Shown: positions 41,510-51,000 of the stretch, one piece after another | Position numbering within the stretch: position 1 is the first letter of the stretch | How the letters are laid out: each line of letters opens with the position of its first letter | Assembly (NCBI RefSeq): GCF_000165505.1 | Contig: NC_014632.1 | Coordinates: 1,302,001 to 1,366,000, forward strand | Reading direction: 5' to 3' | Length of the DNA: 64,000 nucleotides | Origin: Ilyobacter polytropus DSM 2926 | GTDB taxonomy: Bacteria > Fusobacteriota > Fusobacteriia > Fusobacteriales > Fusobacteriaceae | Translations under genes and position numbers: made by a program | The notes under the pieces: generated by a model | Seen by the model: the letters and a program-made list of their open reading frames with translations, nothing else | Databases searched by the model: none | Told to the model about the DNA's origin: nothing

Positions 41510-41536
41510 TTAGCAATTGTTTATAATGAGTGCTAA
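41510..41536 (-). promoter_or_regulatory. CIRCE-like HrcA operator of htpG
   Basis: TTAGCAATT, nine bases, GAGTGCTAA. The right arm matches the CIRCE consensus GAGTGCTAA exactly; the left arm matches six of nine (TTAGCACTC expected). It stands 15 bp upstream of the start codon, after a leftward TTGACA (41564-41569). Confidence 0.75.
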
Positions 41537-41688
41537 TATTTTTTTAACATATTTTTAAATATATGTCAAGTATATGTCGACTTCAACTTTCTTTTCATTA
41601 GAGAATGTATTTTGATTTCATTTTTTTTTGAACTTTATGTATATAAGGGTTTTAATGTATCTATAGCAGAAAAAAAATATTATTTTAA

Positions 41689-41717
41689 TTGTAAAAATTT
41701 TAAAAATAGAATATTAT
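41689..41717 (+). promoter_or_regulatory. candidate promoter of the opp operon
   Basis: TTGTAA (41689-41694), 17-bp spacer, TATTAT (41712-41717), about 45 bp before the binding-protein start. Confidence 0.5.
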
Positions 41718-41762
41718 AGAGGATATAAACAAAATTTAACAATGAAGGAGAATCATTTTAAT

Positions 41763-43421
41763 ATGAAAAAGGCTCATAAAATAACGATACTTTTAAGTTT
41801 TTTAATTATTTCAATATCCTTAATATCATTTTTTAATCCTTTATCCGATCCTCCGGAAAAGAATCCAGAAAAATTGAGCAAAGATGAAATCAGCATTTTT
41901 TTCAACTACGAACCTAAAACCCTCGATCCTTCCAAGGCAGCAGATGATTATTCTATAGAACTCTTAAAAAACTCATTAGAGGGTTTAACTAGAATTTCAA
42001 AAAATTCTGTGGGAGAAGAGGTTCCCGAAAAAGCCGGAGCTCTCTCATGGAAGATAGAAGACGACGGTAAAAGATGGATTTTCTTTCTGAGAGATTATCA
42101 GTGGGAAGATGGTAGAAAAGTTACAGCGGAAGATTTTGAGTACGGAATTAAAAGAAGTCTCGACCCGAAGACAGCCTCTCCTATGGCATATCTTCTATAT
42201 CCAATAAAAAATGCTGAAAAATATAATAGCGGAAAAGCGGATAAAGAGAGCCTGGGAGTAAAGTCTATAGATAATAAAACCCTTGTTGTAGAATTAGAAA
42301 ACCCAACACCTTATTTCATACAGTTAACCGCCTCGACTCTTATGTCTCCTCAGAGAAAAGATATCGTCGAAAAATATGGTGAGTCTTATGGAAGCAGTGC
42401 TGATAAAATGGTATATAATGGGCCTTATAAGATAAGTGAATGGAATCATGAAAAAAAGATAGTTTTGTCAAAAAACAAAAACTACTGGGATAAACATTCT
42501 GTAAAACTATCTAACGTAAATGTTCATATTGTCAAAGATGAAAATGTGAGAATGGCAATGCTCTCAAAAGGACAGGCAGATATCGTAGAGGCAACAAAAA
42601 AAGAGTGGGCAGATAAGTTTATAAAAAGTAAAAAATTCAATGAGATTTCTGGATACAGTGCCGCCACTAATTTCTTATTTTTCAATCAAAAATCAGAACT
42701 CTTCAAAAATAAGAAAATAAGAAAAGCTTTCTCTATGGGAGTTAAACGTCATGAGATGGCTGAAGTTATATATAGGGGAATATTTGAGCCAGCTTACGGC
42801 TGGGTCCCTCCTAAGGTAAGTATAGGGGAACAAGAGTACAGAAAAAAAAGAGGTAATTTTATAAAAGAAGATAGTGAAGAGGCAAGAGAACTTCTTATAG
42901 AGGGATTGAAAGAACTTGGAATAAACAAGTCTCCAGAAGATATAACTGTAACTTTTTTAAACCCAAGTACTACAACATGGGCTAGAAAATATTCTGAATA
43001 TCTTGCACAAATGTACAAAGAAACACTAGGGATTAATGTTAGATCTGAATTTGTTCAGTGGTCTATTTTTGAAGGAGAAGTTGCTAAACTAAATTATGAC
43101 TTTGCTGGTATGGGATGGTATGGAGATTATAATGACCCTTCAAGTTTTTTAGAACCTTTTGTAAGCGACCAAGGTTCTATTGTTACCGGTTGGAAAAATA
43201 TTAATTATAATCAACTACTGAAAAAAACAACCTTGACTTTAGACGAAGAAAAAAGATATGAGTATTTCAAAGAAGCAGAAGAAATTCTTATTGATAATGC
43301 TGTTATTGCTCCCACTGTATTTTTAAAAAGAAGAATATTTCATAAAAAAAATCTTAAAGGTTTATTAATATCGGTATTTGGCAGCACTGACTATAAAAAT
43401 GTATTTGTTGAAAAAAAATAA
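41763..43421 (+). CDS. oligopeptide ABC transporter, substrate-binding protein
   Basis: A 552-residue family 5 extracellular binding protein (SBP_bac_5). A hydrophobic N-terminal segment (ITILLSFLIISISLISFF) exports it; no lipobox Cys is present, so it is anchored by this segment or cleaved. Recognisable pieces are LDPSKAADDYSIELLKNSLEGL, WIFFLRDYQWEDGRKVTAEDFEYGIKRSLDP (pieces) and NGPYKISEW. ATG 41763 was chosen because AAGGAG lies before it; the ATG at 41742 would include this site. Four transporter genes follow. Likely ligands are peptides. Confidence 0.92.
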   Translation: MKKAHKITILLSFLIISISLISFFNPLSDPPEKNPEKLSKDEISIFFNYEPKTLDPSKAADDYSIELLKNSLEGLTRISKNSVGEEVPEKAGALSWKIEDDGKRWIFFLRDYQWEDGRKVTAEDFEYGIKRSLDPKTASPMAYLLYPIKNAEKYNSGKADKESLGVKSIDNKTLVVELENPTPYFIQLTASTLMSPQRKDIVEKYGESYGSSADKMVYNGPYKISEWNHEKKIVLSKNKNYWDKHSVKLSNVNVHIVKDENVRMAMLSKGQADIVEATKKEWADKFIKSKKFNEISGYSAATNFLFFNQKSELFKNKKIRKAFSMGVKRHEMAEVIYRGIFEPAYGWVPPKVSIGEQEYRKKRGNFIKEDSEEARELLIEGLKELGINKSPEDITVTFLNPSTTTWARKYSEYLAQMYKETLGINVRSEFVQWSIFEGEVAKLNYDFAGMGWYGDYNDPSSFLEPFVSDQGSIVTGWKNINYNQLLKKTTLTLDEEKRYEYFKEAEEILIDNAVIAPTVFLKRRIFHKKNLKGLLISVFGSTDYKNVFVEKK

Positions 43422-43436
43422 TGAATAGCTTAAAAT

Positions 43437-43472
43437 AGTGGTAGTGTTGTATTTTGCTACCACTTTTATTTT
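43437..43472 (+). terminator. partial terminator between binding-protein and permease genes
   Basis: AGTGGTAG and CTACCACT, 12-base loop, then TTTATTTT. Partial termination here would let the binding protein outnumber the membrane subunits. Confidence 0.7.
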
Positions 43473-43481
43473 GGAGGAACA

Positions 43482-44408
43482 ATGAAAAAATTCATTCTAG
43501 GAAAAACTATCAATATGATAATAAGTCTTTTTACAGTGCTTACGCTGACCTTCTTTATGCTCGAATCTCTCCCTGGGACGCCTCTGTCTCATCTTGGAAA
43601 GACTATAGGCACTCAGGCTAAACATAATTATCTGGAGCATTACAATCTAAACGAGCCAATTTTAAAAAAGTATATAAATTTTACTAAAAATATTTTTCTT
43701 TATAGAGACTTGGGAGAATCTATGATCTATCCTGGAAGGAAGGTAGTCGACGAAATAAAAAGATATGGAAGTACCTCTTTCTCAATAGGAATAAAAGGAA
43801 TTCTCTTAGGTTTAGTTATAGGGGGGATAACAGGGATTTGTAGTATTACCGTTAACAATAAATTCATAAGAAATATTTTGGTAGTTGTATCTATCCTAAT
43901 GGTTTCTGTTCCTAGCTTTATAGTTGCAACCTTTCTATATTATATATTTGTTGTCAAACTTACAACTCTATCTACTCTAACCTTAGACGGAGAAAATGTA
44001 ATCCTACCTATTGTATGCGTAGCCATCTCCACTGCGGGAATATATGCAAAATATTTTAGAGAGGGAATCTTGGAAGAGCTCCACAAAGATTATATCCTAC
44101 AAGCTAGAGCTAAAGGTAATACCAGATGGACTCTTCTCAAAAAGCACGTTTTAAAAAATGCACTTTTCCCTATGATCACACTTATTCTTCCTCAGATCGC
44201 TGGAATTTTTATGGGTTTTTATGTTATTGAAAGTATTTTCTCAGTTCCTGGTTTTGGAACTGTATATATCGATTCTGTAAACAACAGGGATTACAACATG
44301 ATTTTAGGGTCAACTTTGGTTTTTACAATAAGTTACATTATATCTGTTTACGTCGCTGAACTTCTTTTTATTATTGCAGACCCAAGACTTAGGAGGAAAA
44401 ATGGATAA
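43482..44408 (+). CDS. oligopeptide ABC transporter permease, OppB type
   Basis: A 308-residue inner-membrane permease with six predicted helices. N-terminus MKKFILGKTINMIISLFTVL followed by LPGTPLSH is typical for OppB/DppB; the EAA loop that docks on the ATPase is DYILQARAKGNTRWTLLKKHVLKN. GGAGG stands upstream. It overlaps the next permease by 8 bp (ATGGATAA). Confidence 0.93.
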   Translation: MKKFILGKTINMIISLFTVLTLTFFMLESLPGTPLSHLGKTIGTQAKHNYLEHYNLNEPILKKYINFTKNIFLYRDLGESMIYPGRKVVDEIKRYGSTSFSIGIKGILLGLVIGGITGICSITVNNKFIRNILVVVSILMVSVPSFIVATFLYYIFVVKLTTLSTLTLDGENVILPIVCVAISTAGIYAKYFREGILEELHKDYILQARAKGNTRWTLLKKHVLKNALFPMITLILPQIAGIFMGFYVIESIFSVPGFGTVYIDSVNNRDYNMILGSTLVFTISYIISVYVAELLFIIADPRLRRKNG

Positions 44409-45276
44409 ATTTGAAAAATTAAACAGTTATTCCTCTGAAGAAAAATTTTCAAATCATAAGAAAAAAAATTATGACCCTGTATTGTTATGTGAGATGAGTT
44501 TCATTATTCTTATTATTATTTTGTCATTTATTATACCAGACCACCTGGCAGAAAACAGATGGAATATGAATATGCTTCCTTCTGGAGATCATCTCTTTGG
44601 TACTGATGACCTTGGTAGAGATATCTTTTTCAGAACTTTAAAGGGAACCAAAATATCAATGACTATAGCAATCTTTGGAGGGGTAGTAGAACTTTTTGTT
44701 GGTGGAGGATATGGGGCTATAGCAGGCTATCTTGGAGGAAAAACTGAATTTCTTATGATGAGAGTTTTAGATATATTTTCCTCTATACCCTACCTTGTGC
44801 TAGTGACTCTTATCCCTATTTTCCTCGGAAGAAACCTTTTTGGAATTACTGTTGCCATCACCTTTACAGGATGGTTTTCCACCGGAAGGGTAATAAGGGG
44901 AGAAGTCCTGCATTTGAAAGAAGAGAATTATGTAAAGGCCTCAAAATTAATGGGAGCATCTCCATTTTCAGTTATAAAAAATCATATATTTCCTAATTTA
45001 ATAGGTATCTTATCTGCCTCTGTTATTATGAATATCCCAAAGTATATTTTTGCAGAAGCTTTTCTACAGATTTTGGGTCTTGGGTTGGGATACCCCAATG
45101 TAACATGGGGGATGTTGATTGCAGGGTCTCAAGAGAACTTATTTTTTTATCCCTATCAAATTATTTTCCCGAGCATTATACTGGTAACTGTCATCTTTAT
45201 AATAACTCATATGGGGGAGCGGATTAAAAAACTTGTAAACGGAAGCAGACTTCACTGGAGGGGATACTATGGATAA
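44401..45276 (+). CDS. oligopeptide ABC transporter permease, OppC type
   Basis: A 291-residue second permease. LFGTDDLGRDIFFRTLKGTK is the OppC/DppC hallmark; the EAA loop is NYVKASKLMGASPFSVIKNH. ATG 44401 directly follows AGGAGGAAAA and overlaps the OppB stop. Its own end overlaps the oppD start by 8 bp, so all four membrane-associated subunits are translationally coupled. Confidence 0.93.
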   Translation: MDKFEKLNSYSSEEKFSNHKKKNYDPVLLCEMSFIILIIILSFIIPDHLAENRWNMNMLPSGDHLFGTDDLGRDIFFRTLKGTKISMTIAIFGGVVELFVGGGYGAIAGYLGGKTEFLMMRVLDIFSSIPYLVLVTLIPIFLGRNLFGITVAITFTGWFSTGRVIRGEVLHLKEENYVKASKLMGASPFSVIKNHIFPNLIGILSASVIMNIPKYIFAEAFLQILGLGLGYPNVTWGMLIAGSQENLFFYPYQIIFPSIILVTVIFIITHMGERIKKLVNGSRLHWRGYYG

Positions 45277-46213
45277 GCTCCTTCAAATAAAAAATCTTTC
45301 TGTAAAGCTTGGAGAAAAACAAGTGGTAAAAAATCTTAGTCTGGATATCAAAATAGGGGAAGTAGTTGCCCTAGTAGGAGAATCAGGGAGTGGAAAAAGT
45401 ACCCTTGCCAGAACTATAATGGGATTTGAAAAAAATTTCAAAGGTGAAATTTTCTTTAAAAACAGAAGGATTGATATGTTAAGCGACAGAGAATATTCAA
45501 AAATAAGAGGAAAAAAGATTGCAATGGTCTTTCAAAACTCCATGAACGCATTTAATCCCACAATTCGGACAGGATCTCAGATAGAAGAACCCCTATACAT
45601 TCACACAGAGGAAAAAAAGAAGTCAGTTTTTGAAAAGGTATATTCGGCCCTTGGAAAATTAAATTTAGACAAAAAAAGAGCCTATTCCTCCTTTCCTCAC
45701 GAACTTTCAGGTGGGATGAAACAAAGGGCCGCCTTTGCCATGGGATCCATATGTGATCCAGAAATTTTAATTTTAGACGAGGTTACAACTGCAATTGACG
45801 TAGTAAATTTCCGTACTATAATTACCTCTGTCAGGGAAAGAAAAAAGAACTCTAGTGTACTATTGATTACTCACAACATTGATCTTGCCAGGACTCTCGC
45901 AGACAGAGTCGCAGTTATAAAAAACGGTGTTCTCATCGAAGAAGGGAAAAATATTCTTAACGCCCCCTTACATCCATATACAAAACTCCTTGTCTCGTCA
46001 GAGCTCACCATCTCATGTAAAAGAAAAAAAATAAAAATACCCCTATACAGCAAAACAGATAGGGAATCTTACGGGTGTCCCTTTGCCCCAAACTGTTTCG
46101 ATGTCATGAAAATATGCATGGAAGAGATTGGATATGAGAAAAAAATAAACGACAGAATTATTAGATGCTGGAAGTATCACCCAGATTACTTGAGGAGGAA
46201 AGATTTTGAGTAG
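45269..46213 (+). CDS. oligopeptide ABC transporter ATPase, OppD type
   Basis: A 314-residue ATPase: Walker A GESGSGKSTLAR, Q-loop VFQNSMNAFNP, signature LSGGMKQRAA, Walker B ILILDEVTTAID, switch His in LLITHN. The C-terminal extension with CPFAPNCFDVMKIC and RCWKYHP is the Cys-containing OppD/DppD zipper region. In the Walker B the residue after DE is Val as usual in this group. Confidence 0.93.
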   Translation: MDKLLQIKNLSVKLGEKQVVKNLSLDIKIGEVVALVGESGSGKSTLARTIMGFEKNFKGEIFFKNRRIDMLSDREYSKIRGKKIAMVFQNSMNAFNPTIRTGSQIEEPLYIHTEEKKKSVFEKVYSALGKLNLDKKRAYSSFPHELSGGMKQRAAFAMGSICDPEILILDEVTTAIDVVNFRTIITSVRERKKNSSVLLITHNIDLARTLADRVAVIKNGVLIEEGKNILNAPLHPYTKLLVSSELTISCKRKKIKIPLYSKTDRESYGCPFAPNCFDVMKICMEEIGYEKKINDRIIRCWKYHPDYLRRKDFE

Positions 46214-46961
46214 ACTCTTTGATATAAAAAATCTCACTGTAAAATTTAACAAGGGATCTTTTAACGCCCTTGAGAAGGTAAACCTATACCTTAAAAAAGG
46301 AGAGATATTAGGAATATTAGGAGAAAGTGGTGGTGGAAAGTCAACTTTGGCAAATTCTATGACACTTTTAAATGATAGATATACAGGTGAAATACTATAC
46401 AAGGGGAAAGAGTTAAAATCCATGAACCATGGAGAAAAAAAAATTTTTTCAAAGGAAGTTCAGCTTATATTTCAAGACCCGTATTCTTCACTTAATCCAA
46501 AAATGAGATTAAAAGATATAATTCTTGAAGGAGCATTTATCCACGGCCTTATTCCAAAGAATGCCTGTAATGGTTTGGTAAAAAGTCTTTTAGACAAGGT
46601 AGGATTAAAAGAAAGTTACTTAGATAGATATCCTAGAGAACTCTCAGGAGGAGAAAGACAAAAGGCAGCAATAGCTAGGGCACTGGCTCTTTTTCCAGAT
46701 GTCATTATCTTTGATGAGGCAACTACTAACCTAGACCTAGTAAGTCAAAGAGAAATATTAAACATCATACTTGAACTTCAAAAGTCCGGAGTCACCTGTA
46801 TAGTTATATCACACAACCTCCCTCTTATAAATATAATCTCCGACAGAATTATCGTCATAAACAATGGCAGGATAGAGGAAGAAGGTAAAACAGAAGATAT
46901 TTTAACTTCTCCCAAAAGTGAATATTTAAAAGAAATCCTCAATTCAAATTATAAACTTTAA
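46206..46961 (+). CDS. oligopeptide ABC transporter ATPase, OppF type
   Basis: A 251-residue ATPase with Walker A GESGGGKSTLAN, Q-loop IFQDPYSSLNP, signature LSGGERQKAA, Walker B VIIFDEATTNLD and switch His ISHN. It lacks the Cys-rich OppF tail, so it is shorter than OppF of E. coli. The start is TTG 46206 behind GAGGAGGAAAG, overlapping the oppD stop. Last gene of the operon; no strong terminator follows, only a repeat-family hairpin. Confidence 0.9.
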   Translation: MSRLFDIKNLTVKFNKGSFNALEKVNLYLKKGEILGILGESGGGKSTLANSMTLLNDRYTGEILYKGKELKSMNHGEKKIFSKEVQLIFQDPYSSLNPKMRLKDIILEGAFIHGLIPKNACNGLVKSLLDKVGLKESYLDRYPRELSGGERQKAAIARALALFPDVIIFDEATTNLDLVSQREILNIILELQKSGVTCIVISHNLPLINIISDRIIVINNGRIEEEGKTEDILTSPKSEYLKEILNSNYKL

Positions 46962-47033
46962 TTAAATATAAATAACTTTAAGTTACTTCCTGAATCTAAG
47001 ATATTCGTTTGAAGATATTGATTTATTCGGATT

Positions 47034-47093
47034 GTATTGCTTTTCTTTTGAAAGAAAAGCAATACAGGCTTTCAGATAAATTCAGTAATTTAT
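47034..47093. repeat. diverged member of the intergenic hairpin family
   Basis: A 15-bp perfect stem, GTATTGCTTTTCTTT / AAAGAAAAGCAATAC, with 2-base centre, then CAGG and a tail ending TCAGTAATTTAT, like the end of the 142-bp repeats. Stem positions GTTAC/GTAAC of the other copies read ATTGC/GCAAT here, so both strands of the stem changed together. Lies between the convergent opp and export operons. Confidence 0.75.
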
Positions 47094-47168
47094 CTTCAAA
47101 TTAAGTTGATAATATTTATTTCAAATGTCAAAAACAAGGTGAAATTCCAAATATAATATTGAACCATT

Positions 47169-47894
47169 TTAATTTCTTCTCTCAAGGTTTCTAAGAGTAA
47201 AGACAGAATCTGAAATATCTGGATCAATAACTATATCACTTAAAAGCAGCTCCGTATAAGACCCCTTTTTTATCTTGTCTTCCATCCGAAACTTTGTTAT
47301 ATAATATCTGCCCTTTATCCGAATAATTTCATCTACATAAAACTCCTTGAGAAGTTTACCAGACATAGCATACATTTTTGAATTCTTCAGGACATAGTTT
47401 TCTTTATCCACCTCTATAACCCTCATATAGTAAGCTGTATCCTCTCCCTCTTTTGCAACGAGTCTCAAAGTATACAAGCCCTCTGTTTCTTTCAATATTT
47501 CAGAGTTGTAAATGTCTGTGAGATGAGTTCTGTCAGTCTGATCTTCATAAGATATGTCGCTTCCCATCATATTTTGTCTCAACATATGCCCGGATATTTT
47601 CACTGTTCTGTCTGCCTTAGGGAGAAATATCCAAAGATTATCTCCATTCCTCAAGTACTTTGTTCCTTTGTCTCTCGGAGGAGATATAAACTCGATAAAA
47701 GCTAAATTTTTCCCCACTGCCTGAATCTTCATTTTTTTTACAAATTTTTTATTCTTTTTATGAATAATCATCTCCCCGTCGTATTTTATTGAGCTAGGAG
47801 TCATATTATAGTCCACTTTTTCCAATATCTCCTCTGCTGTAATTCCAAATAAAAAAATCGAGAAGATCAAATATATAATCAAATATTTTTTCAT
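47169..47894 (-). CDS. periplasmic outer-membrane lipoprotein-sorting (LolA-like) protein
   Basis: A 241-residue exported protein: signal peptide 1-20, then a LolA-like open beta-barrel. Diagnostic pieces are the hydrophobic-substrate segment FISPPRDKGTKYLRNGDNLWIFLP (shortened: PPRDKGTKYLR, NLWIFLP) and RQNMMGSDISYEDQ. This subgroup often travels with FtsX-type ABC permeases. Here it is the last gene of a five-gene unit after an ATPase and two permeases. It probably shuttles a lipidated or amphiphilic cargo across the periplasm. Confidence 0.85.
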   Translation of the reverse strand: MKKYLIIYLIFSIFLFGITAEEILEKVDYNMTPSSIKYDGEMIIHKKNKKFVKKMKIQAVGKNLAFIEFISPPRDKGTKYLRNGDNLWIFLPKADRTVKISGHMLRQNMMGSDISYEDQTDRTHLTDIYNSEILKETEGLYTLRLVAKEGEDTAYYMRVIEVDKENYVLKNSKMYAMSGKLLKEFYVDEIIRIKGRYYITKFRMEDKIKKGSYTELLLSDIVIDPDISDSVFTLRNLERRN

Positions 47895-47903
47895 GAAATC
47901 CTC

Positions 47904-49115
47904 CTACTTATTTCTCAGATTATCCACAGCTTCTTTTTTGATTTCCGGAGTTACGGTCATAAAAGTTACAAAAACAGATAGAATGGATCCCAATAAAAAC
48001 CCAAAGATAAGAAGCCTCCAGCTAAAAAACATATAAATAGTACTCTGGATATTAATTGTATCAGAAACAGTCTCTAAAACTTCTCCAAGCTTTATGCCCT
48101 TTACTGAAAAATAATATACGATACCACCTCCTGTTACAATCCCAAGGAAAGATGCAAAAGATCCTATAAGACCTCCTTCGAGACACAGAAGGTTCCTTAT
48201 ATCAGAATTCCTCATTCCCTGCGACTTTAAAACTCCTATCTCTTTTCTTCTTTCAAAAACCACCATCATCATAGTATTAGTTATACCTATGCCAGAAAGG
48301 AGACTCAAGATCAATGTGAATATTAATTTCACTACTGGAAAAACTGACGACATATATTCATTTATCCCTATCTCACTCCAGAGTTTTACTAGATAATTTT
48401 TCCCAAGTTCAGATACCAGTATTTTTTTATATTCTTCAGAGTTTTTTTCTTCCTTTGGATATAGAAGAAATTCAGTCACCATATTATTCATATCCAATAA
48501 ATACTGAGCATCTTTTAGAGTGACATAAAAGCTTCTGTTTAGTCGCCCGTTATCCATCTTATAAAATCCGGATATTTTATAATTAAGAGCCGAAATAGAC
48601 TTATCTTGTGTGAAAGTAAGAACAGTAACAGAATCTCCGATTTTTAATCCTAGTTTTTCTTTCACCTTGCTTCCTATTATTATCTCATTATTTTTTTCAA
48701 AGTCTAAAAATCTTCCTTCGTAAATAAAATTATCAAACCCTATTATATTTCTGTCCTCTTTTTCAATTCCGATTCCCATAGCTCTTTCATCTTTATCGCC
48801 GGAAAAAATCATCGCTCCAAATTTTATCCTTCCAATTGCAGTACCGTCAAAATCTCTCAAATATTTCCGAATTTCATCAGAAGATATATTTGAGGATATA
48901 TCTAAAGACTTTTCCTTTAGCTGAAAATCGTGAGCCGTAACCCTGACAATCCCAGTAAGTTTTTTCCCCTCCTCTGTAAACATCCTTTCAATTCCATATA
49001 CCCAGCCTAGACCAACTGTGACTCCCATTATGCCAATCATCGTTGATACTACCGTCAGGAAAGATCTCCTTTTATTTCTAAATATATTTCTAAATGCTAT
49101 TTTTAACATGACCAT
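47904..49115 (-). CDS. ABC transporter permease, FtsX/LolCE type (second)
   Basis: A 403-residue inner-membrane protein: one N-terminal helix (RSFLTVVSTMIGIMGVTVGL), a periplasmic MacB-like domain (about 45-260), then three helices including FERRKEIGVLKSQGM, the loop that docks on the ATPase. The start at ATG 49115 overlaps the stop of the first permease (TGATG). Topology (1+3 helices) is that of LolC/LolE and MacB rather than of importers. Confidence 0.9.
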   Translation of the reverse strand: MVMLKIAFRNIFRNKRRSFLTVVSTMIGIMGVTVGLGWVYGIERMFTEEGKKLTGIVRVTAHDFQLKEKSLDISSNISSDEIRKYLRDFDGTAIGRIKFGAMIFSGDKDERAMGIGIEKEDRNIIGFDNFIYEGRFLDFEKNNEIIIGSKVKEKLGLKIGDSVTVLTFTQDKSISALNYKISGFYKMDNGRLNRSFYVTLKDAQYLLDMNNMVTEFLLYPKEEKNSEEYKKILVSELGKNYLVKLWSEIGINEYMSSVFPVVKLIFTLILSLLSGIGITNTMMMVVFERRKEIGVLKSQGMRNSDIRNLLCLEGGLIGSFASFLGIVTGGGIVYYFSVKGIKLGEVLETVSDTINIQSTIYMFFSWRLLIFGFLLGSILSVFVTFMTVTPEIKKEAVDNLRNK

Positions 49116-50308
49116 CACCGGTCCTTTATAGCTTCTGAAGGATTTAATTTTATAGATTTTACTGCAGGATATACCGAAGCAAATACAGAAAAAACAATTC
49201 CCACAACAAATATAATTAAAGATTTTTCTAAATCAAAATAAAGATAAAGTCTATCTGAAAAAGGAATACTTATTCCTAGATCGCTACTTTTTATTGTGAT
49301 TTCTATACCATTATTTTGGTAATAATTAGTAGTTATACCTCCAAAAATAAATCCAATAAAACTTCCTAAGCTCCCTACAAGGGTTCCTTCGCCTAAAAAA
49401 AGGATTAAAATTTCCCTATTATTCATACCATTTGCCATTAATATACCTATCTCTTTCTGACGTTCTAGCATGGCCATGAGCATTGTATTGGCTATTGTCA
49501 CACCTGCCATGACCAGAATGGTAATACTTATTATGGCAAAGGCTTTTCTTCTTATAGAAGTTATCCTAAGTATGTCCTTTATCTCTTCCTGCCAAGGAAT
49601 AAAATCTATCTGCAGTTTTTTCAGACTTTCAACTTCTTCATCAGTCAGCAGAGTCTTTACAGCAATATCATTTACAAAAGGGGTGTCTGCAAATTTTTGA
49701 GCAAAATTCAGATCAATAAAAACACAGCTACTGTCCATAATGGTATTCCCGGTTTTTATTATCCCTGTTATAACTAGACTATAAGCATTTATACTCTGTG
49801 ATGCAGTTCTGGCTATGAGAGTCACTTCATCCCCTATACCCAACTTCAAAAGTCTCGCCATTTCCAATCCCAAAACCAGTGAATTCTCATTATCTACAAA
49901 AGATCCATCTACCATGTATCTGTTTCTTTTAAATACAAGATTTTCTTTATGAGGTTCCACCCCTATAAACTGAGCTCTAAGCTCCTCCTCACCGTCAGTT
50001 ATACTGCCTTCAAATAAAAGCCTTTTACTATAATCCTTATTTTTCAGTATTTTTTCTACCTTATCTAGATTATCTATTGGATAATCCAACTGGTCATTAT
50101 CTTCTTTTTCCAGATAAAAATCTTTACCATATATTTTATAATAGGATGTATCTGTTTTTATATAAATATCTGTTATCTGATTTTCCAGCCCGGAATTTAG
50201 ACCCTCGCCTAATATTGCAAGATATATCCCCACAATCATGGTTATCAATGTGAGAACCGTTCTTTTCTTATACCTAAATATATTTCTAAATATCATTTTA
50301 AGTATCAT
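49115..50308 (-). CDS. ABC transporter permease, FtsX/LolCE type (first)
   Basis: A 397-residue permease homologous to its neighbour: N-terminal helix TVLTLITMIVGIYLAILGEG, MacB-like periplasmic domain, three C-terminal helices with LERQKEIGILMANGMNNREI as coupling loop and the terminal SIKLNPSEAIK typical of the family. It overlaps the ATPase gene stop by 4 bp. Two different permeases with one ATPase suggest a LolCDE-like heterodimer. Confidence 0.9.
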   Translation of the reverse strand: MILKMIFRNIFRYKKRTVLTLITMIVGIYLAILGEGLNSGLENQITDIYIKTDTSYYKIYGKDFYLEKEDNDQLDYPIDNLDKVEKILKNKDYSKRLLFEGSITDGEEELRAQFIGVEPHKENLVFKRNRYMVDGSFVDNENSLVLGLEMARLLKLGIGDEVTLIARTASQSINAYSLVITGIIKTGNTIMDSSCVFIDLNFAQKFADTPFVNDIAVKTLLTDEEVESLKKLQIDFIPWQEEIKDILRITSIRRKAFAIISITILVMAGVTIANTMLMAMLERQKEIGILMANGMNNREILILFLGEGTLVGSLGSFIGFIFGGITTNYYQNNGIEITIKSSDLGISIPFSDRLYLYFDLEKSLIIFVVGIVFSVFASVYPAVKSIKLNPSEAIKDR

Positions 50309-50988
50309 GACGAATCCCCCTCTTTGATCCCATCTCGGAGTCTTACTACTCGTTTAGCTTTTTCAATTATTTTGAGATCATGAGAGGAAAAAATAAAGGT
50401 TATATTATATTCCTCATTGAGTTTTTTCATCATCGCAAGAATAGCTTCACCTGTTACACTGTCCAAATTTGCCGTAGGTTCGTCTGCTAGTATAATACTT
50501 GGTTTTTTCACTAGAGCCCGGGCCACTGCAACTCTTTGCTGCTGACCCCCAGATATTTCAGAAGGCCTTCTGTCTTTAAGCTCATAAATATCCATCTCTT
50601 TTAAAATAGTTTCCACCATCTCTTTTTTGCTCTCTTTATCATGAATCCCGAGAAGGTCTAAAGAAAACTCCACATTCTCATATACTGTCAACACAGGAAT
50701 AAGGCTGTAATCCTGAAATATAAACCCTATCTTCTCTCGTCTAAAATTCGAGGCATCCTTAGGTTTTAAAAGGGAAAGATCAACTCCGTCTACCAAAGCC
50801 TTACCAGAGGTAGCTCTGTCCATGGCCCCTATAATATTGAGAAGTGTCGTCTTTCCTGATCCTGAAGGTCCTGCTAATACTGTGAATTCTCCCTTTTGAA
50901 TATCAAGGGTTATACCGTTAAGAGCCTTAACCTCTAGAGCGCCCTTTAGATAAATCTTTTTTATATTTTTAAGACTCACTATAGCCAT
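50305..50988 (-). CDS. ABC transporter ATPase, LolD/MacB type
   Basis: A 227-residue ATPase: Walker A GPSGSGKTTLLN, Q-loop IFQDYSLIP, signature ISGGQQQRVAVARAL, Walker B IILADEPTANLD, and switch His SSHD. This is the LolD/FtsE/MacB subgroup that drives mechanotransmission on FtsX-type permeases. It overlaps the first permease by 4 bp and follows the barrel gene by 12 bp. Confidence 0.93.
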   Translation of the reverse strand: MAIVSLKNIKKIYLKGALEVKALNGITLDIQKGEFTVLAGPSGSGKTTLLNIIGAMDRATSGKALVDGVDLSLLKPKDASNFRREKIGFIFQDYSLIPVLTVYENVEFSLDLLGIHDKESKKEMVETILKEMDIYELKDRRPSEISGGQQQRVAVARALVKKPSIILADEPTANLDSVTGEAILAMMKKLNEEYNITFIFSSHDLKIIEKAKRVVRLRDGIKEGDSS

Positions 50989-51000
50989 CTTCTGCCCCCT

